DNA of 64,000 bases from NCBI GenBank assembly GCA_034401795.1, contig CM067372.1:13092940-13156939 (forward strand), given 5' to 3'. Under the pieces are notes generated by a model. That model searched no databases and was not told the DNA's origin. It was given only the letters and a program-made list of their open reading frames with translations. Positions 32,936-43,868 of this stretch are shown here, piece after piece. Each line of letters opens with the position of its first letter. Position 1 is the first letter of the stretch. A program made the translations under genes and the position numbers. The DNA comes from Chaetoderma sp. LZ-2023a. Lineage: Eukaryota; Mollusca; Caudofoveata; Chaetodermatida; Chaetodermatidae.

Positions 32936-33570
32936 TATGCTTGGATAATGACCTATGTATGGAGCTAGATCATGAGGCCATAGCAGAGGTGATATGGCCT
33001 ACCTTCATACATAACTCATTATCCAACCATGAGGCCATAGCAGAGGTGATATGCTTGGATATTGATCTATGTATGAAACTAGAACAGACATCATGCTCCC
33101 TAACCTAGTCACTAGCATGAACGTCATAGTAGCTACTATCACACAATGAACAACACACACAGCTCTTTGTACCTTTCCTGCATTATTTCTGCTGCTTCCT
33201 CGATCATGGAAGTGACAACTTTTCTACTTAATATGCAGTATTTAGTAAATAACTGAGTGGTAATGCAGGTCGTCCTGAAGAGGTACTCCATATTTAGAGG
33301 ACTTTCCCAAGAAGATATCTCTACTACTGTGCCTTGTTTACTTACATACTGGCACTACTCACACCAGGAAATAATGCCTAAATAAGAAATTTGTGTTTGG
33401 AAATGATTTTATACCACATGAATAACCGGATAAGGGTGTATGTATCACAAAAGATCAGACATGGATTTATAGCACTGCAGTGGGCGACGGATTGTATTAC
33501 TCAAATATAGTGTTAAAATCATTGTAATGAATATGAAGATTACATGTTGGGTAATATTTGCACAGAAATA

Positions 33571-34940
33571 CATATCTGATGTTTGGTAACTGACACCAGT
33601 CACACAGTCCATATCTGATGTTTGGTAACTGACACCAGTCACAGTCCATGTGTGATGTTTGGTAACTGACACCAGTCACACAGTCCATATCTGATGTTTG
33701 GTAACTGACACCAGTCACAGTCCATGTGTGATGTTTGGTAACTGACACCAGTCACACAGTCTATGTCTGATGTTTGGTAACTGACACCAGTCACAGTCCA
33801 TGTCTGATGTTTGGTAACTGACACCAGTCTCACAGTCCATGTGTGATGTTTGGTAACTGACACCAGTCACACAGTCCATGTCTGATGTTTGGTAACTGAC
33901 ACCAGTCACACAGTCCATGTCTGATGTTTGGTAACTGACATCAGTCACACAGTCCATGTCTGATGTTTGGTAACTGACACCAGTCACACAGTCCATGTCT
34001 GATGTTTGGTAACTGACACCAGTCACAGTCCATGTGTGATGTTTGGTAACTGACACCAGTCACACAGCCCATGTCTGATGTTTGGTAACTGACACCAGTC
34101 ACACAGTCCATGTCTGATGTTTGGTAACTGACACCGGTCACAGTCCATGTGTGTGATGTTTGGTAACTGACACCAGTCACACAGTCCATGTCTGACGTTT
34201 GGTAACTGACACCAGTCACACAGTCCATGTCTGATATTTGGTAACTGACACCAGTCACACAGTCCATGTGTGATGTTTGGTAACTGACACCAGTCATACA
34301 GTCCATGTGTGATGTTTGGTAACTGACACCAGTCACACAGTCCATGTCTGATGTTTGGTAACTGACACCAGTCACACAGTCCATGTGTGATGTTTGGTAA
34401 CTGACACCAGTCACACAGTCCATGTGTGATGTTTGCTAACTGACACCAGTCACACAGTCCATGTGTGATGTTTGCTAACTGACACCAATCATACAGTCCA
34501 TGCCTGATGTTTGGTAACTGACACCAGTCACAGTGTCCATGTGTGATGTTTGCTAACTGACACGAGTCACACAGTCCATGTCTGATGTTTGGTAACTGAC
34601 ATCAGTCACAGCCCATGTGTGATGTTTGGTAACTGACCAGTCACACAGTCCATGTGTGATGTTTGCTAACTGACACCAGTCACACAGTCCATGTGTGATG
34701 TTTGTTAACTGACACCAATCATACAGTCCATGCCTGATGTTTGGTAACTGACACCAGTCATACAGTCCATGTGTGATGTTTGGTAACTGACACCAGTCAC
34801 ACAGTCCATGTGTGAAGTTTGCTAACTGACACCAGTCACACAGTCCATGTCTGATGTTTGCTAACTGACACCAGTCACACAGTCCATGTGTGATGTTTGG
34901 TAACTGACACCAGTCACACAGTCCATGTCTGATGTTTGGT
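33571..34940. repeat. 39-bp minisatellite (36-bp variants), about 35 copies
   Basis: The unit 'gatgtttggtaactgacacc' plus 'agtcacacagtccatgtct' is tandemly repeated with point variants ('ggtaact'/'gctaact', 'gtgtgat'/'tctgat') and 3-bp deletions. Period lengths are multiples of three, so the minus strand shows long spurious frames. Confidence 0.96.
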
Positions 34941-34975
34941 GCTGCTACTTCTGGTTGAGTAGTTCAGATTTTTTT

Positions 34976-36042
34976 ATTAGCTCACCTGGCCTGAAAAGTC
35001 AAGTGAGCTTATGCTGTGGTGACTGTCCGTCCATCCGTCCGTCCAGCAACATTTTCTATAAACGACTTCACAAGAACAAGGCTGATTTCAATTATATTTG
35101 GCAGGAAGCATCTGTAGGGCAGAGAAATTCAAGTTTGTTCAAACGAAGCTGATCGGCCAATTTTGCCAGCGGCCATCTTGGCTTATGGACAAATTTTAGA
35201 AATGTCTAAAAATCTCCAAAACATCTTGGGGAACTTGATTGGCCAAGTAGTTTGGTGGCCATTTTGGATGACCTAGTTTAGATGAGAACGACTTCTCTAG
35301 AACTGCTGAATGGATCTTGTCAAAATTTTGGAGATATGATTAGGTACTAAGCACCATTAAACGTTGTTCAAAGGAAGTTGATATACATAAAAAACGTGGC
35401 CGTCATGTAACAATCAAAACGTAGTGTGCATATTGGATTTTTATATTTGATAGATTTTAAAGCCAAAATTGGTTTTATATAGGGTTTTGGGTATTCTTTT
35501 TTTAAATTTGCCATTTTCGAAAGTGTCGAATAAACGGTTCGGCGACCATCTTGGTTCTTTTTTCCCGCCAAAGCTTCCATACTCAAACAATAGTAAATTT
35601 GAAATGTTTTCTCGTGAACAACTGGGCCGATTTCAAACCCAGTCAGCTAATTTGGTCAGCGGCCATTTTTGGATTTGGGCAGATTTTTAAAAATCTCAAA
35701 CAGCTCGGGGGGATCAATTCAAAACTCATGAAAGATCATCTATGGAACCAGCTGAAACAAGTTTGTTCACGGGAACCTGATTGGCCTATTAATGCTTTAG
35801 AGGCAATCTTGAATGACCTCGTTTTCATGAAAACAACTACTCAAGAACCGCTGATCAGATTGGGCCGAAATTTGGGAGATATGATTACGGGTCATTAAAG
35901 TTTGATCAAGGGAAATTTATATGTAAAGAAACATGGCCACTGTGTTCTCGTTACAATGCTGGTCAACATAGGGTTCTTCTTGGCCTTTCTAGCTGAAATG
36001 CCTATGTTCCAGGTGAGCGATACAGGCCCCTTTGGCCTTTCA
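34976..36042 (+). repeat. Mollusc-type 'agctcacctgg' dispersed element (~1.07 kb)
   Basis: Starts 'tagctcacctggcctgaaaa' with 'tgtccgtccatccgtccgtc' nearby, and ends 'ccaggtgagcgatacaggcc'. The 'agctcacctgg/ccaggtgagc' ends are inverted. Internal segments repeat ('ttcaaacccagtcag...ggccattttggat', 'ggccatcttgg'). I recognise this opening as an abundant repeat in bivalve sequences. No coding capacity. Confidence 0.7.
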
Positions 36043-36800
36043 TTAAGGTCACAGTGAACTTGACCTCATGACCTCAATATGATTGTGCTGTATCTGGTTG
36101 ATGTATGTAACCATGTGCCTAAATTTAGACATAACCAGTGGTTCTCATGGCATCTAAATTTTCACAACCTGAAATCTGGGGGTCCCCAAATGAAATTTTG
36201 GGGTCCCAAAACTCAAATTTGGAGTTCCCAAGCAGTATTACCTCATCCATGCTAAAATTAGAGGGTTCCATGGGACTCTGAATTATGTATGTCCCTGGCT
36301 AGATTTGACAGTTATTACTATGCAAAAGCCTATAAAACTACTTAGTATTTAAAAATCATACACAATTTTCAGGGGACACACTGCCATTACTTTTGAGGGT
36401 CCCAAGTTGAACTTTGGGGGTATATGCCCTCAAAAGGACCCTTATGAGAATCACTGGTCTTAACCATAAAGGTTAGTGTTATACCAAGGTAACAGTGACC
36501 TTGAAATTTGACCTCAATGTGACTGTGCTCCATCTGGTCAATATAAGCATCAAGTTTAGTCTCAATAGGGTGAACCAATCCTGAAATATGAGATGTAGAG
36601 CCAAACCAAAAGCTTAAGCATAAAAGTAGATCTTTACCATAATCACAGTGACCTTGAACTTTGACCTCATGACCTTAATATCATTGTGCTCCATCCACGT
36701 GATATAAGGAAGCAAATGTCCAAGTTTAATCCCATTCGGCTGAACCAATCCTGAGATAAAAACTTAAACGAGATTGGACGCTGACAAACAAACAGATGGA
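36043..36800. repeat. Three diverged copies of a ~200-bp 'gtgaccttgaactttgacct' repeat
   Basis: Copies start near 36,050, 36,482 and 36,645; each has 'gtgaccttga', 'tgacctcaatatgattgtgct', 'ccatctggt' and 'gaaccaatcctgaga'. The first and second are separated by non-homologous sequence ('ggggtcccaaaactcaa'). Confidence 0.7.
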
Positions 36801-37490
36801 TAGACATTGTAATGGAATCCCGAGAGAAAACTGGTTAATTTTCACCAATACTAAGGAATAGGCACATCACATTGAATAGGATTCACCACTGGATACAGAT
36901 AACACAGCCAGTCATTCCTGTGGTAAATTTACAAAAATAGTATCTTGAGCTGAAATCTCAATTATCTTGACCAATCTTATAGTGTAAAGGACACAAACAG
37001 AAGTCATCTTAAAAGACTCAGCAATATTTTAACCCGCAAAATTTGTTCAAGAAAATTTCAAATTTCAGACCAAGAAATTACTTAAAATTTAACACAGACT
37101 GACTGGTTTGGTTATTGAGCCAGTCATTCATGTGGTGGATTTTCAAAAGTAACACCACCAGTCTTATCTGGGTCTGCAAATAAACATTTCACAAGACCAT
37201 TGCAGAAGCCATTTTTGGCCGGATTGAGTGTCAATAGGTTTATGTGAAGACAGGTTTCGTTTCACCCATAATCCTGTATCCAGACATATCTATACTCTCA
37301 AGCCACATTAGCCCCAATAACAAACAACTGTAACATGTGTTGTTGTATAAATAATTTATAATACATAAAAGTGTATGTCATATTAATCATGATGATACAT
37401 TCAATATGGATGAAAGTGTGACATAATAAATAAAATTAGGGGCAACATGTTTGAGCATATTTATAATTATATGTGAATTAAAACTGCTAT
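36801..37490. other. Intergenic, nothing recognisable
   Basis: AT-rich. It lies just beyond the stop of the minus-strand exon at 37,491 and could include its 3' UTR. I see no clear minus-strand AATAAA; an ATTAAA overlaps the stop codon. Confidence 0.5.
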
Positions 37491-37618
37491 TTAATGTAGA
37501 GTTTGTGCATGTTGCAACAAGGCGTCACAGAAGCGAGAACTCCGATGTTTGTGTTTGACTGCCTCTACTTCCTTGATCAGCATTTCAGGTCGAATTCGTG
37601 CAGCCTCTTTTAGGACAC
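37491..37618 (-). CDS. Terminal coding exon of an unidentified minus-strand gene
   Basis: On the minus strand a good pyrimidine-rich acceptor ('cttttcacctgcag') precedes 128 nt encoding a charged helical tail: VLKEAARIRPEMLIKE, then VEAVKHKHRSSRFCDALLQH and AQTLH, then TAA. The composition is that of a folded alpha-helical protein, unlike the surrounding repeats. I do not recognise the family. Upstream exons would lie at higher coordinates, beyond the adjoining transposon or the window. Possibly the end of a helical-repeat protein, which is a guess. Confidence 0.55.
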
Positions 37619-37675
37619 CTGCAGGTGAAAAGGTAAAAGTCTGTAGACAAAGATTATTTGATTGGACTATATATA

Positions 37676-39181
37676 CTGAACCAGAAAAGTTTAGCAACAC
37701 AGAATATTACTGTATAAATGTTATTTAACAAAAACAATAAATTGATTCAAATATATTATTTAATTGATAGGTCATTTTCCAATTTGAACAACAGTCTCTT
37801 GTTACTGTAATGCTAGCATCGCGCCTTTAACACGGCATCATTCAACGGAAGGGTCCAATTTAAATAATGACACTGAGCTGTCAATACCGGTTGTGACCTC
37901 CGCTCGCATTAACCACGGCCGTACATCGTTTTCTCATGCTTCGAATTAAGCACCGGATGTCACGAAGAGGAATCGTATCCCATTCGGGGAGCAGTGCAGC
38001 TTCCAGCTCCCGCACGTGGATGGTTCTCACGCACCATATGGCCAAGAATGTCCAACACGTGTTCGATAGGAGACAGGTCCGGTGATCGCGCTGGCCAGTC
38101 CAACACCGGAACGTTGTTAACCTCAAGGAAATCACTGGTGACCATAGCTGAATGAGGACGGGCGTTGTCTTGCTGGAACAAAGTCTGCATGATGCTGCAT
38201 AAAAGGGATGACAACAGAGGCGACAACTTCTTCACAGTAACGTTGAGCCGTTAAATTTCTGCGAATCACAATAAGATCTGTTTTGCCATTTTCATGGATT
38301 CCAGCCCACACCATGACACTCCACCGCCACCGAATCTGTCATGCTTAATGATGTTGGCTGCATCATACCGTTCTCCTAAACGTCGCCAAACCCGTTGCCT
38401 ACCATCCGCCACACCCACACAAAACCTCGACTCATCACTGAACAAAACGTTTCTCCATTGTTGAGCACGCCATCGCAGATGAGTTCTTGCCCATGCAAAC
38501 CGATTCTCGATGTGATGCTTTGTAAGCGGAACAGCAACAAGTGGATGACGGGCATGCAGTCCAGCATCATGGAGTCTGTTTCACACAGTTTGTGCATGCA
38601 CTGTAGTGCCGGTAGCGGTGTGCAAATTACGGGACAGCCACGGCGCAGTCTCAAACCTGTGACGTCGTGATGAAATCACTAAGTAGCAGTCTTCTCGTGG
38701 TGTTGTTGATCTCGGTCTGCCAGATCGTGGTCGGTCATTAACATGTCCAGTTTCCTGCTCACATTGGTGGAGACGTGAAATGGTTGAGGCGTGAACATTA
38801 AAATGTCTAGCAACAGCACGAACGCTCTGCCCAGCAGCGAGTCTTCCCATTGCTTCATGGCGCTGATTTTTGGGTAGCCCTGGGCAGCGGCCCATGTTCG
38901 GTAGGGTAAACTTTTAAGCGTTTTCTGTTAACGTTCGTTATCTGCTTTTGCAATATGGTGAATTTTTGCCTTCGCTACCCGCCAATGTGGGCCAGTGCAT
39001 GAAAAATGCATTTTCACATGCAGTAAGCGTGCAGCCAAGAAATGCAAGAAATGATTTGCATTTCTTCATGATCAGCGAGACATTACATTGACGAAACATG
39101 CCTGCAAATTTGGTTATAAATGGATGCATAGTTTTAATACAACAAACCAAACTTCACTGTTGCTAAACTTTTTTGGCTCAG
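37676..39181 (-). mobile_element. Tc1-type (DD34E) DNA transposon, inactive, ~1.5 kb
   Basis: Terminal inverted repeats 'ctgaaccagaaaagtttagc' (left) and the complement of 'gctaaacttttttggctcag' (right), each flanked by TA as expected for a Tc1/mariner target duplication. The minus-strand transposase is broken. It is inserted 58 bp upstream of the terminal exon at 37,491-37,618, on the same strand, probably within that gene's intron. Confidence 0.92.
37860..38895 (-). pseudogene. Tc1 transposase pseudogene
   Basis: Reading down the minus strand from 38,895: MGRCPGLPKNQRHEAMGRLA with a helix-turn-helix (SVRAVARHFNVHASTISRLH) and the GRPRSTT hook, ending at a frameshift near 38,590. The first catalytic Asp is in LFSDESRF (about 38,435, another frame). 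'MVWAGIHENGKTDL' and 'NLTAQRYCEE' (38,314-38,220) and, after another shift, QQDNARPHSA (second Asp) and SPDLSPIEHV (Glu) follow near 38,180-38,060. The spacing between the last two catalytic residues is 34, the Tc1 group. At least three frameshifts. Confidence 0.93.
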
Positions 39182-39619
39182 TATATTATATTGCACACCC
39201 TCGCCAGAACATTTTTGTCACATTAGAAAAGGTTTTAGGATTTTACATATTTTCTCTTACTTTATGGATTTTTTCAGATGGTTCACATTGTTTTTAATCA
39301 GGCCCAAATTTGTGGAATCATAATGTATCGTCACAGCCTTTCTTGTGTTACGATTTGAGCCAAATCATAGCTGTAGTTTCCGAGATATTCCTATATCCGG
39401 AGTTTGATCTGATCCAGATCTGGCTTGTTTTATCCTGATCACGGCCAAAATCTAGAAATCCTCTTGCCCTAGAAGTTTGCTGTGATAAAATTTTAGCCAA
39501 ATCAGATCGGTAGTGCTGGAGATACAGCTCCGGGCACAGGCAGACAGGATTGCAATACACTCTTCCCGTTATGGGGGAATAAACATTACAGCTACTATCC
39601 AGACACAAACATAAGATAT
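39182..39619. other. Intergenic with inverted copy of the 24,243 repeat
   Basis: 39,340-39,585 is a diverged reverse-complement copy of the repeat at 24,243-24,560. Nothing else is recognised before the minisatellite. Confidence 0.55.
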
Positions 39620-41607
39620 TATACATCACTCTTCACATAAATACTCTCATAAGAACAGACATATACACCACTCTTCACATAAATACGCTCATAAGAACAG
39701 ACATATACACCACTTTTCACATAAATACGCTCATAAGAACAGACATATACACCACTCTTCACATAAATACGCTCATAAGAACAGACATATACACCACTCT
39801 TAACATAAATACACTCATAAGAACAGACATATACACCACTCTTCACATAAATACACTCATAAGAACAGACATATACACCACTCTTCACATAAATAGCAGC
39901 TAAATACGCTCATAAGAACAGACATAGACACTACTCTTCACATAAATACGCTCATAAGAACAGACATATACACCAATCTTCACATAAATACACTCATAAG
40001 AACAGACATATACACCACTCTTCACATAAATACGCTCATAAGAACAGACATATACACTACTCTTCACATAAATACGCTCATAAGAACAGACATATACACC
40101 ACTCTTCACATAAATACGCTCATAAGAACAGACATATACACCACTCTTCACATAAATACGCTCATAAGAACAGACATATACACCACTCTTCACATAAATA
40201 GCAGCTAAATACGCTCATAAGAACAGACATAGACACTACTCTTCACATAAATACGCTCATAAGAACAGACATATACACCACTTTTCACATAAATACGCTC
40301 ATAAGAACAGACATATACACCACTCTTCACATAAATACGCTCATAAGAACAGACATATACACCACTCTTCACATAAATACACTCATAAGAACAGACATAT
40401 ACACTACTCTTCACATAAATACACTCATAAGAACAGACATATACACCACTCTTCACATAAATACGCTCATAAGAACAGACATATACACTACTCTTCACAT
40501 AAATACACTCATAAGAACAGACATATACACCACTCTTCACATAAATACGCTCATAAGAACAGACATATACACCACTCTTCACATAAATAGCAGCTAAATA
40601 CGCTCATAAGAACAGACATATACACCACTCTTCACATAAATACGCTCATAAGAACAGACATATACACCACTCTTCACATAAATACACTCATAAGAACAGA
40701 CATATACACTACTCTTCACATAAATACACTCATAAGAACAGACATATACACCACTCTTCACATAAATACGCTCATAAGAACAGACATATACACCACTCTT
40801 CACATAAATAGCAGCTAAATATGCTCATAAGAACAGACATAGACACCACTCTTCACATAAATACACTCATAAAAACAGACATATACACCACTCTTCACAT
40901 AAATACGCTCATAAGAACAGACATATGCACCACTCTTCACATAAATAGCAGCTAAATATGCTCATAAGAACAGACATATACACCACTCTTCACATAAATA
41001 GCAGCTAAATACGCTCATAAGAACAGACACATGCACCACTCTTCACATAAATACACTCATAAGAACAGACATATACACCACTCTTCACATAAATAGCAGC
41101 TAAATACGCTCATAAGAACAGACATAGACACCACTCTTCACATAAATACACTCATAAGAACAGACATATACACCACTCTTCACATAAATACGCTCATAAG
41201 AACAGACATATACACCACTCTTCACATAAATACACTCATAAGAACAGACATATACACTACTCTTCACATAAATACACTCATAAGAACAGACATATACACC
41301 ACTCTTCACATAAATACGCTCATAAGAACAGACATATGCACCACTCTTCACATAAATAGCAGCTAAATATGCTCATAAGAACAGACATATACACCACTCT
41401 TCACATAAATACGCTCATAAGAACAGACATATACACCACTCTTCACATAAATAGCAGCTAAATACGCTCATAAGAACAGACATATACACCACTCTTCACA
41501 TAAATACGCTCATAAGAACAGACATATACACTACTCTTCACATAAATACACTCATAAGAACAGACATATACACTACTCTTCACATAAATACACTCATAAG
41601 AACAGAC
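39620..41607. repeat. 42-bp minisatellite, left block
   Basis: The unit 'cttcacataaatacgctcat' plus 'aagaacagacatatacaccact' (42 bp) is repeated. About one unit in five to ten carries an 11-bp insertion ('agcagctaaat'), making it 53 bp. Minus-strand translation gives a 14-residue periodic peptide (KSGVYVCSYERIYV). Interrupted at 41,608 by DIRS element 3 copy 1. Confidence 0.97.
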
Positions 41608-41645
41608 TCAAAAAAGCATCCGCTTTTGTTTCTACGAGAATTCTT

Positions 41646-41804
41646 AATACTTACCTGATGTACTATTATGATAATGTCTATTATCTAGTCTAGCTCAAAA
41701 TAAACAATTAAAACTCCGCACTCTCCTGGTCCTGCCCATACTGTGTCCAGGAATTACCATAGCCGCAGGTACCGAGTCAATTCCCAATCACAGTCAGATT
41801 CGTC
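41646..41804 (+). repeat. Inverted terminal repeat of DIRS element 3 copy 1 (partner 45,527-45,685)
   Basis: About 159 bp from 'aatacttacc' through 'ctcctggtcctgcccatact' to 'cagtcagattcgtc', nearly perfectly complementary to 45,527-45,685. The equivalents recur in copies 2 and 3 one macro-unit (about 5.3 kb) further on each time. Confidence 0.93.
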
Positions 41805-41873
41805 TTATATTTGTCTTAACAAACAGCGAAAGCAGCTCAGCCTCACCTCAGCGGGGTGGCTGAGGTAGGGCCA

Positions 41874-41973
41874 TAGTACATCTGGTAAGTATTAAGAATT
41901 CTCACAGAAACAAAAGCGGATGCTTTTTTGATTCTACTTCGAATAATACTTACCAGATGTACTATTATGATAA
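41874..41973. repeat. Internal complementary region of DIRS element 3 copy 1
   Basis: 41,874-41,931 is the reverse complement of the left terminus, 41,932-41,973 of the right terminus, directly abutting ('tttttga/ttctac'). Equivalents in copies 2 and 3 are at 47,191-47,289 and 52,506-52,604. Confidence 0.92.
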
Positions 41974-42643
41974 ACTCCGGATTTCGACAGCCAGGAAAAT
42001 GCCGGTGGGAGGAGGTGAGGCTCGAACCAGCACTCATCTACCATCCAACAGAGAAGGTTGTGAAGAGACTAGAAACCCTGGCATACGCTTGGGTTCTGCC
42101 ATCTTACTCATAGAGTGCTAAACTTTCATGGTCTAGACCGCGCTCCCCCCCCCCCCCTCTTTTGTCCGCACAAAATTCAGAGGGCTGTCAATGGGGATGC
42201 AACACCCACCAGACCCGTGTCAGCCCCAAGTCTCAGCTAGGCCAGTCCAGTAGAGTGCAAAGAAGCTACTACAACTTCTAATTTTGAAAAAAACATCAGT
42301 ATATCGATTAGATTTTCAAATTGGAATGAGTCTAATGTCTGGTTGACAGGATAAGAATACTCTTGTACCAGACTATTTACCTAAGCAGTCTGGTATTTCG
42401 ACTGTAAGTAAACATATCTATAGTCACTTAATTAATGTAAACACACACCATTTTGAGTGCTTGATCTTTTCTTGATCATCACAGGAGCTCGGCCCAATCC
42501 ACGGTCAGTCATGTGCATAGCGATTGTTCAGTGTAAGTGGAAGACTTTGTGATGTGTGCGAAGTAGTGGTCGGATGTGGCTTAGTTTAGATTCGACAAAT
42601 TGGCGACGGCTACCGGATTAAGTGCGCTGGAGATGTCGCGAAG
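41974..42643 (-). other. Non-coding 3' region of DIRS element 3 copy 1
   Basis: Between the YR and the internal complementary region (minus-strand sense). It has a 13-C run (42,145-42,157) and a minus-strand GGTTCGAGCC (42,019-42,028) resembling an RNA polymerase III B box, without a convincing A box. Confidence 0.5.
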
Positions 42644-43868
42644 CTAGAAATCAGTGAATGACGACTCGGCATGCCATTGTGCTACAGACATCATCTCCTC
42701 TAATGAGACACCCTTATAAAGGACCGATGCTGCTGCTAGTGCTCGGACCTGATGGGCATTCGCACGATCAATCTGCTTTCCTGTAGCGATTTTGTGCGAC
42801 ATCTGAATAGCGTCAACTATCCAACAAGAAATAGTATCTTTCGAGGCGCGTAAATGAGGAGCTTTGAGACATAACCACAGAGATTTTGGGTCATCTCTCC
42901 ACTCATCAGTACGTTTCTTATACATTTTCAGACATCTGACAGGACACCAAGCAGAAGAGTTTGGGTCATGTCTAGTTAAACTTGGCAAATTGATCGGCTG
43001 TCCTGGATATTTAAGTGACTGATTCTTTGCCAGGAAACAAAGACGTGGAAGTAGTCTTAAACCTTCACCCGTGACGACAAAACGGTCATGTTCGGCAGAA
43101 AGCGCATGTACTTCGCTTCTCCTCGCCGACGCTGCTGCAACCAAGAAAACTGATTTAATAGTTAACAGTTTAATGTCAATAGATCTAATCGGTTCAAAGG
43201 GAGCATGCCCTAAAACCTGTAGAACAAGAGATAGATTCCATGCTGGGATAGGAATTGGCTGTCTAGGTCGCAGATTGCTCATTCCTTTAATAACTTCATT
43301 CAAGGTATCATTCTCCACTCCTTCAATGGCCAGACTGGGAATGACTGAAGCTAATGCAGACCTATATGCTGCTAGGGTTGAAGGTACAAGTTTGTCAACT
43401 TCGTATAAATGACAGATAAAATCTGCTACGTGTTGAACAGATGCAGAAAAGGGATTAATATCTCTTCCCTCACACCACTCTGCAAATTTGTTGATTCTAT
43501 AATTATATGTCTTCGTGGTTGAACCTCTTCTGGCTGAAGCAACAAACTTCGCTGCTTGCTCAGAAAAGCCACCCTCAATTGCACGCTGCTTGATAACATC
43601 CATGCAGTCAATTTGAACATTTCTGGTCTGGCGTGAAGGTACAGACCCTTGTTCTGAGAGATTAGATCTCTTCTGTCTGGAAGAGGGATTGGATTGCAGA
43701 CCAGAAGGTCCAGCAGATCCGTAAACCATGATCGGCCTGGCCAATAAGGGGCGATCAGCAGTACTTGGCACATCCCCTCTCTTATCTTTGCCAGAACTTT
43801 TGGGATGAGAATTGTTGGAGGATACGCATACGCGTACATTCCCTCCCAACTTATCGCCAGTGCGTCTA
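42644..43868 (-). pseudogene. Tyrosine recombinase of DIRS element 3 copy 1, catalytic Tyr codon is TAG
   Basis: Aligns throughout with the element 1 YR ('GGFSEQAAKFVASARRGST', 'TYNYRINKFAEWC', 'DRFVVTGEGLRLLPRL'). The HxxR motif (AHQVRA) and the WHAES histidine are kept. At the nucleophile the minus strand reads S F T D F TAG L R D, where element 1 has S F T D H Y L R D: the amber codon (42,644-42,646) sits exactly at the catalytic tyrosine. The first arginine motif reads ASARRSE, one residue shorter than in elements 1 and 2. The frame is open upstream to an ATG at 44,032, but sequence beyond 43,868 is out-of-frame gag. Inactive as a recombinase unless the stop is suppressed. Confidence 0.93.
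43426..43868 (-). pseudogene. Methyltransferase-like domain fragment of DIRS element 3 copy 1
   Basis: Minus-strand frame with AVDALAISWEGMYAYAYPP, LLIAPYWPGRSWFTDLLDLL and FKLTAWMLSSSVQLR, matching the end of element 1 ORF2. It overlaps the YR frame. The fragment starts in the middle of the domain; everything upstream (RT, RNase H, first part of this domain) is gone. Confidence 0.85.

Noticed and set aside
33445..34423. Minus-strand frames with 'SYQTSDMDCV' repeats
   Set aside because: Product of the 39-bp minisatellite period.
35469..35898. Open frames in the 'agctcacctgg' repeat as a gene
   Set aside because: Lies within a dispersed non-coding repeat with internal duplications; no domain recognisable.
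42019..42028. tRNA gene or SINE promoter (B-box-like GGTTCGAGCC on the minus strand)
   Set aside because: No matching A box at proper distance and no cloverleaf could be drawn.
43071..43412. Plus-strand open frames inside element 3
   Set aside because: Antisense shadows of the recombinase and gag frames.
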